Source of the DNA: Phragmitibacter flavus
GTDB lineage: Bacteria; Verrucomicrobiota; Verrucomicrobiia; Verrucomicrobiales; Verrucomicrobiaceae
DNA length: 64,000 nucleotides
Direction: 5' to 3'
Assembly: GCF_005780165.1 (NCBI RefSeq)
Contig: NZ_VAUV01000004.1
Coordinates: forward strand, 124,001 to 188,000
The notes under the pieces were generated by a model, which was not told where the DNA came from, ran no database searches, and saw only the letters and a program-made list of their open reading frames with translations. A program made the position numbers and the translations under genes. Each line of letters begins with the position of its first letter. Within the stretch, counting starts at the first letter, position 1. Of the stretch, positions 44,586 to 55,000 are shown piece after piece.

Positions 44586-46082
44586 ATGAAAACCCAACTT
44601 GAAACCTATGTGAGGGCCGGTTATCCGGCCCTTTTTGTTATCACCGCTGAAGAGCAACGTGCCGAAGCGGAAATCAAATCTGCCGCCGAATCCCTCGACC
44701 GACGTCTCCACGTCTGGAGCGCCACCCAAGGATTGCTGGACACCAGCAACGGTCATGTCCGCGATGTGGCCGATCCCATGGAAGCCCTCGACGCCATCGA
44801 AGCCTTGGAAGAACGCCGGATCATCATCCTGCGCGACTTCGCTCTTTACCTTCAGGATGGCGACCCCATGCTGATCCGTAAACTGCGCGATGGCCTGCAA
44901 CGAGCCAAAGCCCAAGGCAAAACGCTCATCCTGCTTGGCTGCGAACACCCACTGCCCAAGGAAGTCCATCACGACATCCTCAAGCTGCCGTTCGTTCTGC
45001 CCGACAAAACCCAACTCGCTCAGGTCCTCCAAGGCATCCTCAGTTCTGCTGAGCAACCAACGCTCAGCCCCGAACTCGAAGAAGCCGCCATTGCAGCCGC
45101 CACCGGCCTCACGACCATCGAAGCGGAGAACGCGTTCGCGTTGTCCCTGGTCGAGTCCAACACCATCACCCCGGCCATCATCGCCCGGGAGAAAGCCAAC
45201 GCCCTCAAACAGGGTGGCCTGCTTGAAGTCGTCGACCACCAGCCATCCCTGGATGCCATCGGTGGACTCGACGCCCTCAAGAAATGGCTACTGCAACGGC
45301 GGCACGCGTTCAGCCAACGCGCCACCGACTTCGGCCTGCCTCCCCCCAAGGGTCTGCTGATCGTCGGCGTCCCCGGCACCGGCAAATCCCTCACCGCCAA
45401 AGCCAGCGCCTCAGCGTTTGGGTTGCCACTGCTCCGACTCGACGCCGGGCGCATCTTCGCCGGCCTGGTCGGTCAGAGCGAAGCCAACCTGCGTCAGGTC
45501 ATTCAAACTGCCGAAGCCATCGCACCCTGCGTTCTTTGGATGGACGAGCTGGAGAAAGCCTTCGCTGGAAGTCGCGGTTCATCCACCGATGGCGGCACCT
45601 CCGCCCGCGTGTTCGGATCGTTCCTCGCCTGGATGCAGGAGAAACAGAAGCCGGTGTTCGTGGTGGCCACCGCCAACGACGTGTCTCAACTCCCACCCGA
45701 GCTCCTCCGCAAAGGCCGGTTCGACGAGTTGTTCTTTGTGGACCTGCCCAACCAGCGGGAACGCACCGACATCTGGGACATTGTCATCGCCAAATACGGA
45801 CGCAAACCCACGGACTTCGACAGCGTCCGCCTCGCCCGCGGCACATCGACGTTCACTGGAGCCGAGATCGACCAGTGCTTCGTGGATGCCATGCACCGCG
45901 CGTTCGCCGAGAACCGCGAAGTCGCTGAGTTCGACCTTGGCATGGCCATGGTGGAAACCGTCCCCTTAGCGAACCTGATGGACGAAGACATTGCCCGCCT
46001 GCGCCGCTGGTCCGAAGGCCGCGCCCGCCACGCCACCCACGCGGAGCGTTCCCCCAACGCCACCCGCCAGCTGGATCTGTGA
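44586..46082 (+). CDS. Ycf46-like AAA+ ATPase
   Basis: 498 aa. The N-terminal ~240 residues are the Ycf46-type domain ('[17 protein letters not shown]', '[10 protein letters not shown]'). The AAA module is near 259-470: Walker A '[13 protein letters not shown]', Walker B '[12 protein letters not shown]', sensor '[20 protein letters not shown]' and the arginine finger '[12 protein letters not shown]'. It is FtsH/CDC48-like but lacks a protease domain. Together with DUF1257 and DUF2997 it forms the cyanobacterial-type trio. Role unknown; protein or complex remodelling is the family expectation. A perfect hairpin terminates it. Confidence 0.9.
   Translation: MKTQLETYVRAGYPALFVITAEEQRAEAEIKSAAESLDRRLHVWSATQGLLDTSNGHVRDVADPMEALDAIEALEERRIIILRDFALYLQDGDPMLIRKLRDGLQRAKAQGKTLILLGCEHPLPKEVHHDILKLPFVLPDKTQLAQVLQGILSSAEQPTLSPELEEAAIAAATGLTTIEAENAFALSLVESNTITPAIIAREKANALKQGGLLEVVDHQPSLDAIGGLDALKKWLLQRRHAFSQRATDFGLPPPKGLLIVGVPGTGKSLTAKASASAFGLPLLRLDAGRIFAGLVGQSEANLRQVIQTAEAIAPCVLWMDELEKAFAGSRGSSTDGGTSARVFGSFLAWMQEKQKPVFVVATANDVSQLPPELLRKGRFDELFFVDLPNQRERTDIWDIVIAKYGRKPTDFDSVRLARGTSTFTGAEIDQCFVDAMHRAFAENREVAEFDLGMAMVETVPLANLMDEDIARLRRWSEGRARHATHAERSPNATRQLDL
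44612..44639 (+). promoter_or_regulatory. Terminator-like hairpin inside the AAA gene start
   Basis: gggccgg-ttat-ccggccc followed by ttttt, overlapping codons ~10-18 of the AAA gene. Its position inside coding sequence suggests attenuation if ribosomes stall or lag. Confidence 0.5.
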
Positions 46083-46110
46083 TTGCCTAGACAGACCAGC
46101 ACGTAACACA

Positions 46111-46142
46111 GAAAAGCCCTCTCAAAGGAGAGGGCTTTTCTT
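46111..46142. terminator. Bidirectional terminator after the cassette
   Basis: Perfect 13-bp stem gaaaagccctctc/gagagggcttttc (46111-46123/46128-46140) with loop aaag and T-rich flanks on both strands. Confidence 0.9.
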
Positions 46143-46256
46143 TAGCTATTGGGTTTGATCAAATTCTGCTGCTCGATTTCACCTCCAAAGTGAATTGCTT
46201 CCAAAGTTCAGGCTTCGATTCCCAATATAATTGAATATTTACTACCCAAACCCTAT

Positions 46257-46285
46257 TTGACTGCACTACGTTTACACCCTTATAG
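46257..46285 (+). promoter_or_regulatory. Sigma70-like promoter of the NERD-kinase operon
   Basis: -35 TTGACT (46257-46262), 17-base spacer, -10 TTATAG (46280-46285). Only 18 bases separate the -10 from the ATG at 46304, so the leader is very short and no Shine-Dalgarno sequence is seen. Confidence 0.55.
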
Positions 46286-46303
46286 AATCCCAACCAAATC
46301 CTG

Positions 46304-49300
46304 ATGCCAGCTCGACACATAATTTGCGGTCCCTTTGCCAACCAGAGCGAAGAGCGGGCACTTGAGCGTTTAAAATGCATCCTCAGTAGCGATTGGGTGC
46401 TTTTGTCAAACCTGTCGCTCATTACTGGCCAAGACAGACAACCCAGTGAGATTGATGTAATTGCCATTGGGCCCCCGGGAGTTTACGTGATTGAGGTGAA
46501 ACATTGGGACGCTGCCTGGGTGCGAGATAATGCAGACCGAGCAGAAGATGAGGCACGCATTCTGAAGTCCAAGACGGAACGTGTTGGCACACTTCTTCGC
46601 CGGGAATTGTCAGGGATCAAACTCCATGCTGAGCAGTGTTTCTTATTTACAAGAGAATCAAATCAAGCACCGCCCCCAAAGCTGGCAGGAGCACCGATAT
46701 GGACGCTGAAATCTTCTCAGGCGGAGTTAAGCAAGCTCTTACAGAGGTCCTATTCACCAAATCAGGTCCAGCTTATCGTTGAAGCCATTCAACCAAGGGC
46801 GCGTCTTCATACTGATGGCAAGTTGCGCACAGTCGGCGACTACCAGAACATGGAACTCATATCGCCCAGAGAGGACCGATTTCACCGAATATTTAAGGCT
46901 CTGCATAGGCGGACCCGTGAAAAGGTGATTCTTCATTTGTATGATCTTTCGGACACACAAGACAAGGAACCTCGAAGGCTGGCCGAGCGTGAATTCAGGG
47001 TTCTTCAAGAACTGCAAAAGTGCCGCTACGTTCCCAAAACTCGAGATTCGTTCCAAGACGTCCCGGGATTTCCTGGTGAAGTTTGCATGTTTTCAGTTTT
47101 TGACCCGGGTGCCCCATCCCTGAAAAAACGAGGAGCTGATCCCAAATGGTCTTTAGAAGAACGCATCCAGTTCGCCGTAGCTGCAGCAGATGCCCTCGCG
47201 GAGATTCATGGCTCCAAGGATGAGGATGACACCCAGATCGTGCACCGGAATTTGTCTCCAGAATCAATTCTAGTGGGCGCGAAAAATCGACCTATCTTCA
47301 CTGGCTTCGACGTTGCGAGAGCGGCGTTCACACGCACTTTGCCGCCGAGGCGAATAGACACCTTACCTCCGGAGTGGATCGCACCCGAGCTTGCCGGTGA
47401 GGACTTGTCGAAAGCGTCAATGTGTTCAGACGTCTACTCTCTGTGTGCCTCGCTAAGGAGTGCTCTGGGGGGTGAGGATGCCGCCGATTTGCTTTTGTCC
47501 AAAGGCCTCACCGACGACCCTGCATTGAGAATTTCTGCCGCTGATTTGAAAGCGGAACTGGAACTTTTGATCAAACCAGTGGAGGCTACAGCCCTTGTTC
47601 ATAATAGAGAACCCCATGTCCCACGGGCCGAATTCTGGTGCGAAGGCACCCAAGTTTTATTCAAAGGACGAAAATTGGAAATCATTGCCAGTCTCGGAGC
47701 GGGTGGTATCGGGAGAACCTTCAAAGTTGGGGAATTGAGTTCCAATCCTGATGAAGGTTATTATGGAGAGTTTGTCGCCAAAGTGATTTTCACGAAAGAA
47801 GCTGGCGACAAGTCTTTGGAAGCATATCGCAAGGCAAGGCAACATTCTCAGCACTCTAGGTTGGCAACAGTCTTTGAGATTGCTGATGAGTGGCAACAAG
47901 ACAGGGTAATGGCGCTGCTCCAATGGGTGGAGCGCGAGCCGTTGTCAGGTCTGCGGGATGGGCTGGCCGGGCTGGCGGTTCAAGAGGCCGGGCTTTCTAG
48001 TATTGCTGAACTTTGCGCACGATGGCTACGTGATGGATGCCAAGCGCTCGCCGCTTTGCACACCGCCGGGTTGGTTCACGGGGACGTAAGTCCTAGAAAC
48101 ATGATTTATAGCCCCGATGGGTTGGTTCTCACCGATTATGATCTAGTAAGGCCATCTGGCAAAGAGGGATGGACCACCGGAGCTCACCCATTCAGTTCCC
48201 CGGAGTCTGAGCAAAACGGCTTACATACCGGTTCAGACGATGTCTATGCGCTTGCTGCGAGTTTATACTCCGTGCTGTTCGACACCGACACCCCGTTCCG
48301 ACAATCAAATGGAGCTCAACTAAAAGCGGGAGGACTTAACTGGTCTGGGGATGCCCGTGAATTACTCGGCGAGATGGTTGAATTTTTGGACCGTGCCACC
48401 AATCCAGATCGTGATCAGCGGTTCAAAGATGCGCTTGAGGCCGTGCAGTGGCTAGAGCAACACACTGTCACATCGGAGCCAAGCTCAACAGAGGAAAAAA
48501 CACCTCCGCAACAAGAGCCAGTTCCCCCCGCTGATGTCAAGACGCCAAACGTTGTCCCGTGGCTGAATCAACTGCTTTCCGTCTACCCCGGTTCACCGGG
48601 AGGAAACATTGAGACGCGAGGCCTAGATAGTGATTTTGCGACCGCCACCTACGTGAGAACCGCACTTGAAGATGAGTTGGTCGGAGATATTCGATCTGGA
48701 AAACTCCGACTTCTGATTCTTTGTGGAAATGCTGGGGACGGGAAGACGGCGCTTTTGCAGCGCATCGGTCAGGAATGCGGGGCGGGAAAAGTTCCTTCCG
48801 ACCAGCGGGTATGGACACATGTCACTTCAGATGGGATGGAACTCAGAGCCAATCTGGATGGCTCAGCCGCATGGAAAGAGCGCTCTGCCGATGAGTTGTT
48901 GGACGAAATCCTATTGCCTTTCCTCGACGGCGCACCCCTCGAACGGAGAACGCATTTGCTGGCCATCAACGACGGGCGCCTTCTCCAGTGGCTGGACGAA
49001 AAGCAGGCTACAGGAACGAAGGGGGAGCTCCTCGAATCGTTAGCGGCATTTCTATCGAATGATGCAGATACCGAGCTTCCTCCACACCTTCGGTTTATCA
49101 GCCTGAACCACCGATCGCTTGTTGGAGGGCGCACTGGTGACGGGCAGTGCGAATCGGATTTCATCAATGACTTGATAACTTCTCTTATCGGGGGCGATCA
49201 GGCAAAGGCAATATGGAATCCTTGTCTATCGTGCACAGCCTGGGATCGCTGCACCGCAGGACCGATGGCACACTCGCTGATGGACGGGAGCTCAGCACGA

Positions 49301-50302
49301 GGCTCTCGGATTCGGGAGCGCATCCACGAGGCACTCCAAGCAGTTCATCAGCGCGGGAATGTCCACATTACGGCACGCGAGCTTCGAGGAACGCTTAGCT
49401 ACATTCTATTTGGAGTTCATTCGTGCGTTGAGCTACATGCGAATTTCCACACGAAGGATGGAAATGGAGCTTCAATTACCCGAATCGGTGACATGGCGTT
49501 CAATCCGGATTCTCCTTTTCGACAGGGGGATCTGCTCCGGGAATTGTCTGAGCTAGATCCCTCACTGGAGGCTCATAGCAACCTTGACCGACACCTCCTT
49601 GCGAAGACCCCGTTCCCTCACGGAGCGAAAAATGATGCAGCTCGTTCACACCTTGCGTCATTGCGGAGGTCAGCATTTTTCGAGGCAACAACCGACGATT
49701 TGGAAAAACTTGGTGGCAGCGCTGACGCCCTTGGTCTTGCCGGAGGGCGTTATCTTTCGGATTTTCGAAAAGCCAGCGACGGATCTTCCGCAGAGAATTC
49801 CATTCTCTGCGAAAAAATTGTTAGGGGGATTTCTCATCTAGAAGACCTGCCACTGTTAGCGCTCAGGAGGATCGGCAAGGTGGCGTTGCGCCTCCCCACC
49901 AGAACACCCACGGAAACCAAATTCTGGACACAACTGGATTTGGAACATTTTCGTCTGGAGCCGGAACTTCCTGCGAATTTAGACAAAGCGGTGCCACGAC
50001 TGGCACGTCAAATCCGACTAATCTTTACCCGTCCCGACAACGCCGAAGGTGAGTCTCTGCTGATGGGCTACCAGTTGTTCTCGGTTCTTCTCCAGTTAGA
50101 GTCGGGAGAGCAATTAGCAGACGTTCGAAGCGACGATCTATTCGCCAATCTCCAAATTTTCACCCAACGTCTTGCTCAGGAAAGCAGTCGTGCTCTCTTC
50201 GCTTGGAATCCCAAAGAGGATGAAAAAATATTCTCACTTCAACTCGAAGCGCGGGAAGACTATCATGCACTCGCGATTACCTCCGACTCCACAATTTCAT
50301 AA
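46304..50302 (+). CDS. NERD nuclease-double kinase-P-loop ATPase protein
   Basis: 1332 aa. NERD domain (1-~115, 'EIDVIAIGPPGVYVIEVKHW', the D...E-x-K nuclease pattern). Kinase-like 1 (~170-430) has 'HRNLSPESIL' and 'GFDVA' where catalytic HRD and DFG Asp should be, so it is probably a pseudokinase. Kinase 2 (~445-720) keeps 'GAGGIGRTFKV', 'FVAKVIF', 'HGDVSPRNM' and 'DYDLV', so it looks active. The C-terminal ATPase has P-loop 'GNAGDGKTALL' at 808 and a likely Walker B 'HLLAINDGRLL' near 885. NERD plus kinase recalls PglW of phage-growth-limitation systems; the fused ATPase is extra. First gene of a coupled operon. A defence role is inferred. Confidence 0.85.
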   Translation: MPARHIICGPFANQSEERALERLKCILSSDWVLLSNLSLITGQDRQPSEIDVIAIGPPGVYVIEVKHWDAAWVRDNADRAEDEARILKSKTERVGTLLRRELSGIKLHAEQCFLFTRESNQAPPPKLAGAPIWTLKSSQAELSKLLQRSYSPNQVQLIVEAIQPRARLHTDGKLRTVGDYQNMELISPREDRFHRIFKALHRRTREKVILHLYDLSDTQDKEPRRLAEREFRVLQELQKCRYVPKTRDSFQDVPGFPGEVCMFSVFDPGAPSLKKRGADPKWSLEERIQFAVAAADALAEIHGSKDEDDTQIVHRNLSPESILVGAKNRPIFTGFDVARAAFTRTLPPRRIDTLPPEWIAPELAGEDLSKASMCSDVYSLCASLRSALGGEDAADLLLSKGLTDDPALRISAADLKAELELLIKPVEATALVHNREPHVPRAEFWCEGTQVLFKGRKLEIIASLGAGGIGRTFKVGELSSNPDEGYYGEFVAKVIFTKEAGDKSLEAYRKARQHSQHSRLATVFEIADEWQQDRVMALLQWVEREPLSGLRDGLAGLAVQEAGLSSIAELCARWLRDGCQALAALHTAGLVHGDVSPRNMIYSPDGLVLTDYDLVRPSGKEGWTTGAHPFSSPESEQNGLHTGSDDVYALAASLYSVLFDTDTPFRQSNGAQLKAGGLNWSGDARELLGEMVEFLDRATNPDRDQRFKDALEAVQWLEQHTVTSEPSSTEEKTPPQQEPVPPADVKTPNVVPWLNQLLSVYPGSPGGNIETRGLDSDFATATYVRTALEDELVGDIRSGKLRLLILCGNAGDGKTALLQRIGQECGAGKVPSDQRVWTHVTSDGMELRANLDGSAAWKERSADELLDEILLPFLDGAPLERRTHLLAINDGRLLQWLDEKQATGTKGELLESLAAFLSNDADTELPPHLRFISLNHRSLVGGRTGDGQCESDFINDLITSLIGGDQAKAIWNPCLSCTAWDRCTAGPMAHSLMDGSSARGSRIRERIHEALQAVHQRGNVHITARELRGTLSYILFGVHSCVELHANFHTKDGNGASITRIGDMAFNPDSPFRQGDLLRELSELDPSLEAHSNLDRHLLAKTPFPHGAKNDAARSHLASLRRSAFFEATTDDLEKLGGSADALGLAGGRYLSDFRKASDGSSAENSILCEKIVRGISHLEDLPLLALRRIGKVALRLPTRTPTETKFWTQLDLEHFRLEPELPANLDKAVPRLARQIRLIFTRPDNAEGESLLMGYQLFSVLLQLESGEQLADVRSDDLFANLQIFTQRLAQESSRALFAWNPKEDEKIFSLQLEAREDYHALAITSDSTIS

Positions 50303-50304
50303 AT

Positions 50305-52074
50305 ATGAGCCAGCGACAAGCATTCATAGACGCCCTCGGGAAGGATATGGCAAATCTTCTTTGGACGGCTAATACGCTTCAGGTGTATCCCGCCACATTG
50401 CAGAATTTCTCTGTAGGTTCACTACTTCCTGCGGTCATCTATATGTTCCGTCGTGGCTTTCGTCGCGGGCAGGGAAGTTTTTCACAGGCATTTTCCTTTG
50501 GGGCAAACGTGCGTCCGACCATATGGTCTGTATCAGGTAAGCTCAGCGAACTTGGACAATTTGAGGGATTCGATTCCAATACCTCCAAAGATATACTTGG
50601 AGATTTGCTTCTTGCAGGTGCGTTGGAGAACAAGGGTGGCGCAGAGGGCCACACCAGCGAAGTGCAACGGGCGTTTCCCGCCCATTACTACTCGTCCTGG
50701 CTAGACCTGCCACAAGCTGTCGCTAACCTCAGATTTGTTCCTGAAATGTTGGTCGCGTTGCTCGCCAATCAGAAAGATGTCGAGAACGTTGGCATCTCAG
50801 ATGCCGAAGACTTCACTGTCGGCAGGAATCCGGAACGAAACCCTCTTTTAAGAGTTTTTGAGAAGGGCGTAATATACGGAAACAATGCCGCGATATTGGC
50901 TGGCGGTGAGGCCGATAAAGTTGACGGATTGGCGGATTTCAGTTTAGAAGAATGGCTCATGATTCAGTTGGGCCGCACTTGTGGTCAAGCCCCTGAGAAG
51001 CTTCGGGCGTCTCCTTCAATCTCTGCGAATCAACCCATTGCAACCGGGTCGGCGGGAATTTTCAGACAGGACATGGAGTTTCTGCTTAGACATTATGGAC
51101 TTACCATCCCACGACGGGGCCTAAGTCCGATGCTAGAGTGCCTGATAGGCATTGGTTTGTGGCAAACTTTTCTATCCTCACTTGGCGCTGTCATCTATTG
51201 GGAGCGCCACCACAAGCTGCCGGACCTGGAACATTGCCATTCATTTCATATGTTCGCAGACGCTTCGAGTGGTTCGGATCCCCGACTGAGGGATCTAGCA
51301 GAGGCTTCGGGCTTCGAACTGATCCGATTCATTCATGAAGCAACCAACGCATTGGCTGTTGTGAGAGTTTCAGATGCAGCAGCACGCGATAACCTAGACC
51401 TCGTAGACCACGTTCCGAATGTTCGCGGCTTAGCCGATTGGTTAAATTTGCTCGGACTGGTAAGAAGTGGGGGGCATTCTGCTTCAGCATTTTTCCGTCA
51501 AGATGTATTCGCAAAATGCAATCGTCTGCGCAACGGGTTAATTCAGCAGAATGAAGCTTCCGAAGCTGCTGAACTTTTGGCATCTCCTTTTGCCAGACTA
51601 AACCCCACTCGGGCTTTGGCTGAAGCATTAACATTGTCCATGGGAAGCAAAATGCTGCAAACAAAATATTTCATGTTTTTAGATTCCGCAGGCATGGTAA
51701 ATGAACCTCACGGACTCCTCAAAAAGCGAAAAGTTTCAAGGAGGTTGGAATCAGGTAGAACACAGCGGGGTGACGCTCGATCAGTGATCCTCACAAACGC
51801 ATTGCTGGACACGCTTGTGCATACGCAACTGGCGAAAATTGGCGGCAGCGTATCTTTCGAAGCCTTCCTTCATGCTCTTAAAGAAGACTATGGAATTCTG
51901 GTCGATGAAGCACCCAACGGTGTGGCGGCGGATCGTGAGGACTTGCTACGAAACCGCAGCATCCTAGAAAAACGACTGAGAGATCTAGGCCTACTTGTAG
52001 GAGTTAACGACGCTGAATCAATGAAACGCTTGCGAGCCCGCTACCGCACATCAGAAAATCAACCCACGTCATGA
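50305..52074 (+). CDS. Unknown middle subunit of the NERD-kinase operon
   Basis: 589 aa, no recognised domain. Mostly helical, with 'YPATLQNFSVGSLLPAVIYMF' and 'GFRRGQGSFSQAF' near the N-terminus, a central 'RGLSPMLECLIGIGLWQTFL', and a C-terminal 'FLHALKEDYGILVDEAP' that could be a winged-helix-type end. It begins 2 bases after the kinase stop and overlaps the next gene by 4 bases, so the three proteins are made in step and probably form one complex. Its position between an ATPase and a HerA-like protein is where DptG sits in DptFGH operons; identity with DptG was not shown. Confidence 0.75.
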   Translation: MSQRQAFIDALGKDMANLLWTANTLQVYPATLQNFSVGSLLPAVIYMFRRGFRRGQGSFSQAFSFGANVRPTIWSVSGKLSELGQFEGFDSNTSKDILGDLLLAGALENKGGAEGHTSEVQRAFPAHYYSSWLDLPQAVANLRFVPEMLVALLANQKDVENVGISDAEDFTVGRNPERNPLLRVFEKGVIYGNNAAILAGGEADKVDGLADFSLEEWLMIQLGRTCGQAPEKLRASPSISANQPIATGSAGIFRQDMEFLLRHYGLTIPRRGLSPMLECLIGIGLWQTFLSSLGAVIYWERHHKLPDLEHCHSFHMFADASSGSDPRLRDLAEASGFELIRFIHEATNALAVVRVSDAAARDNLDLVDHVPNVRGLADWLNLLGLVRSGGHSASAFFRQDVFAKCNRLRNGLIQQNEASEAAELLASPFARLNPTRALAEALTLSMGSKMLQTKYFMFLDSAGMVNEPHGLLKKRKVSRRLESGRTQRGDARSVILTNALLDTLVHTQLAKIGGSVSFEAFLHALKEDYGILVDEAPNGVAADREDLLRNRSILEKRLRDLGLLVGVNDAESMKRLRARYRTSENQPTS

Positions 52075-55000
52075 CCGAACATTTGCTAATAGCTCTGACT
52101 GCACTGCTCGGTGCTCCCCAACAGGGGACTGTCGCCTATACTCGCTGTCTATCCGGGGATGAAATCGATGTCCTTCTCAAAAAAATAGAAGGTCATCTGA
52201 ATGGTTGGCAAATTGTAGGAGTAGGAACCCGCCTGGATGCAGGATGGATCACGGGGGACAAGGCCGTGGAAATCAGGGAAGACAAGGGTGGAGCCTGCTG
52301 CATGTTGGTGTTGCCCTCCGAAGCGGGCGCTGGTATGGATGGAATTTACAATGCCGCACGTGAAATTTCCGAGCGCGCTTTGTTCACCCAAGCGGTTCAG
52401 AATGCCCGCAAAGGACTCGATAAGGACACTGCAGCCTTTAGTTCCGAAGCTATTAAGCGTGCGCAGCGAGTCGGTAGCAAGCGGCGTAAGATTACAGGGC
52501 GGCAGCAACTGGCTTTCTATGGGCAGCTAACATCATATGATGAACCCGGTGCTGCCCTTCCGGTCCTTGGTCTCTGGCCCGTGGCTGGCAGCGCTAACGA
52601 AGCTGGGCAGAAGCTGGCACACTCATCGGTCATGGTGGATCGACTATTCCAACCGGGGAACGTAGCGGAAACACCTGGTATGCGGGTTGCATCACTTTCA
52701 TTGGGAGAAGAATGCGTGGATGAAACCAAACGTTTGGAAGAATCCCTGAGGCGTTGTGTCGGCAAATCTCTAGAAGAAGCTGTCAAAGAGGTTTCTGCAG
52801 ATCAATCCTTGTGGCTAGGCAATCTGAAACCTGCTTTCCTCGAAGGTAAACTTGAAAAGTTGGACTTGGTGTCCTGGCGAAGCGCCGGAAATGGTAAACT
52901 GCAGAAATGGTCTGGCCTGACGCTCGGTTCTGGGGAAGGCGATGAGGAAAGTCTCCCGCAGTTCCGTATCAATGAGGAATGCAAGCTCACAGTAAAATGG
53001 AGGGTTTCTCCAGACACGCTGCCCCCCGGTGCCGCGACGTATGAGATCCAGATGTTAGTGGGTGAGGAGATCATCACGTCGGAAACCGTGGTTCACCGGG
53101 GGAAGGCGGAATTGAAGGTGGTTTTTGATAAGGATCACTTCGAGGAAGTGGAGGAGGGAACCCGACAGGAAGTGAAACTCAGAATATCCACACCCGGTGT
53201 GGAAGGGATCGCACAACTGGAGACCGAAGACTTCCTTCTCTGCCATGGCGAAGGTGAAACGTCGGATAGGACTTCCAGCGGTGAAGTCTTTCGCTGCGTC
53301 GCAGATGGGATGGTGCAGTCGGATTCTCGCGAAGCTGTCGAAGCTTTTCTTGAGGAGCGCCAGAAAGGCAGGCAGGGCATGCCAGACAAGCAAGCAAAGC
53401 CAAAGCCTGGAGCGGCCGCGTCTGGTCAAATGTTAGCTTTCCGCCCGCATGGCAACAAGCGGGGGTTTCGAGTCGAGCGTCCAGGGCTTTTGCGGGAAGT
53501 CGAAGAAGATTGGTCGCGCAAAGAAAGCTGTGTTGGCCGTTGGAGAATCCGATGTCGACCGGATGGTAACAGAGCAGGCGCTCTGGAGTTTGTTCCCTGT
53601 GGTGAATCGGGAGACCTCGAAATGACTAAACTCCTTGAGGCGACGCGGAAGTTTCGAGAGGACTGCCTCAAAAGTGGAGGTGTGATGTCGCGCCTGCACC
53701 TCCACAATCACTCGTCCTCTATCCCGGCTCAAAACTATTTGAAAGCTTGGATCGCCGCTCTCGAAAAATCTTCACCAGCACTGGCGTTGGCGTTCACCCT
53801 TGAGGTCACCACAATGTCTGGCAAGACGCTCGGGTTGGTTGTGTTGCCGCACCATCCGTTGCGAATGGCCTGGCAGTGTGGTTATGATTGTCTCGCACTT
53901 CAACTAAGTTTCGAAGAGAAGATCAAGGCTCAACGGATTAAAAAAAGCCTTGATTGGTTGGATAGCGCTAACGTTCCGTTTCTTCTGCCCGGCCTTCGAG
54001 AAGGATGGAGTTTCGTGTTCGCCGACACCTTGGGCTTCGCAGGAGTTCTGATGGTGCCAGAAAATGATCCAGAACCAAAGGCCACGGCCGCCCTGATGAC
54101 CGCTTGTTACGCTGGCGACACTACGCGGCTTTCGCCATCTCTTTCTTTAGGGGCTGGCGATGCCATAGCCAGGGAAATTTCACACTATCTGGACACCCAC
54201 CCCCATTGTGGCGTTCTGAATGTTCACGCCCTCAAGCCGGGAGATGGTTCCACTGTGGTGAAAGCTATCGGAAACGCACTTACCGCTCCATCGGACGAAC
54301 CCCCATCTGCTGAGTCAGATCAGAGATACCGCCCCGTGGCAGTTCGCTTGGATATTCATCCATCGGAGGAGCAGTTAGCAGTGGCAGGTCGCTACTTGGC
54401 ACGGCTCACTGAACGCCGCCGTAAGCGCGCCGCGGCACCTCCAGATGAAGACGCATGGTGCCTTGAGTCGATTCCACTGTCAGGAAACAGGAGTGTCCCC
54501 CGCTTACGTTGGGCGCGAAGAATTCCTGGCTCGCTGAACGAGCCAGCTCATCTTTCCATTGCGTTCGACATCCACCGAAGCAGCATCCAAGCTAGTCAGA
54601 CGAACGAGAGCAAATTCCCGCTCCTTGCTTACGGGTTGGTAGCGCATCTGGTCCGCGATTTCTGTTTTGAGAACGGTCAACCCAGATGGCGGCTCAGTTT
54701 GCCAGAAGAACACGATGGTCTAAAGTTGACCGACCGCGTCATCACCGACCGTTTACTGAACCTCCAGCAGTTAGTTCTCCGTCAAACGGCCACAAACGCT
54801 GGCTTTCCAGGGAAATGGCCGGAGCTTTGCACTTCACCTCAGGTCAGCGATGTCGAATTGCTCGGAAAGCTCCATGAACTTTCCGACTGGGTTATCACCA
54901 TGGATCGGAATGCCGGAATCGAATTTTACGACTCTCCACGCGAATCTGAATCCATATTCGATGCCTATGTGATTGATGCGGTTCCTGAGCGGGATGATCT

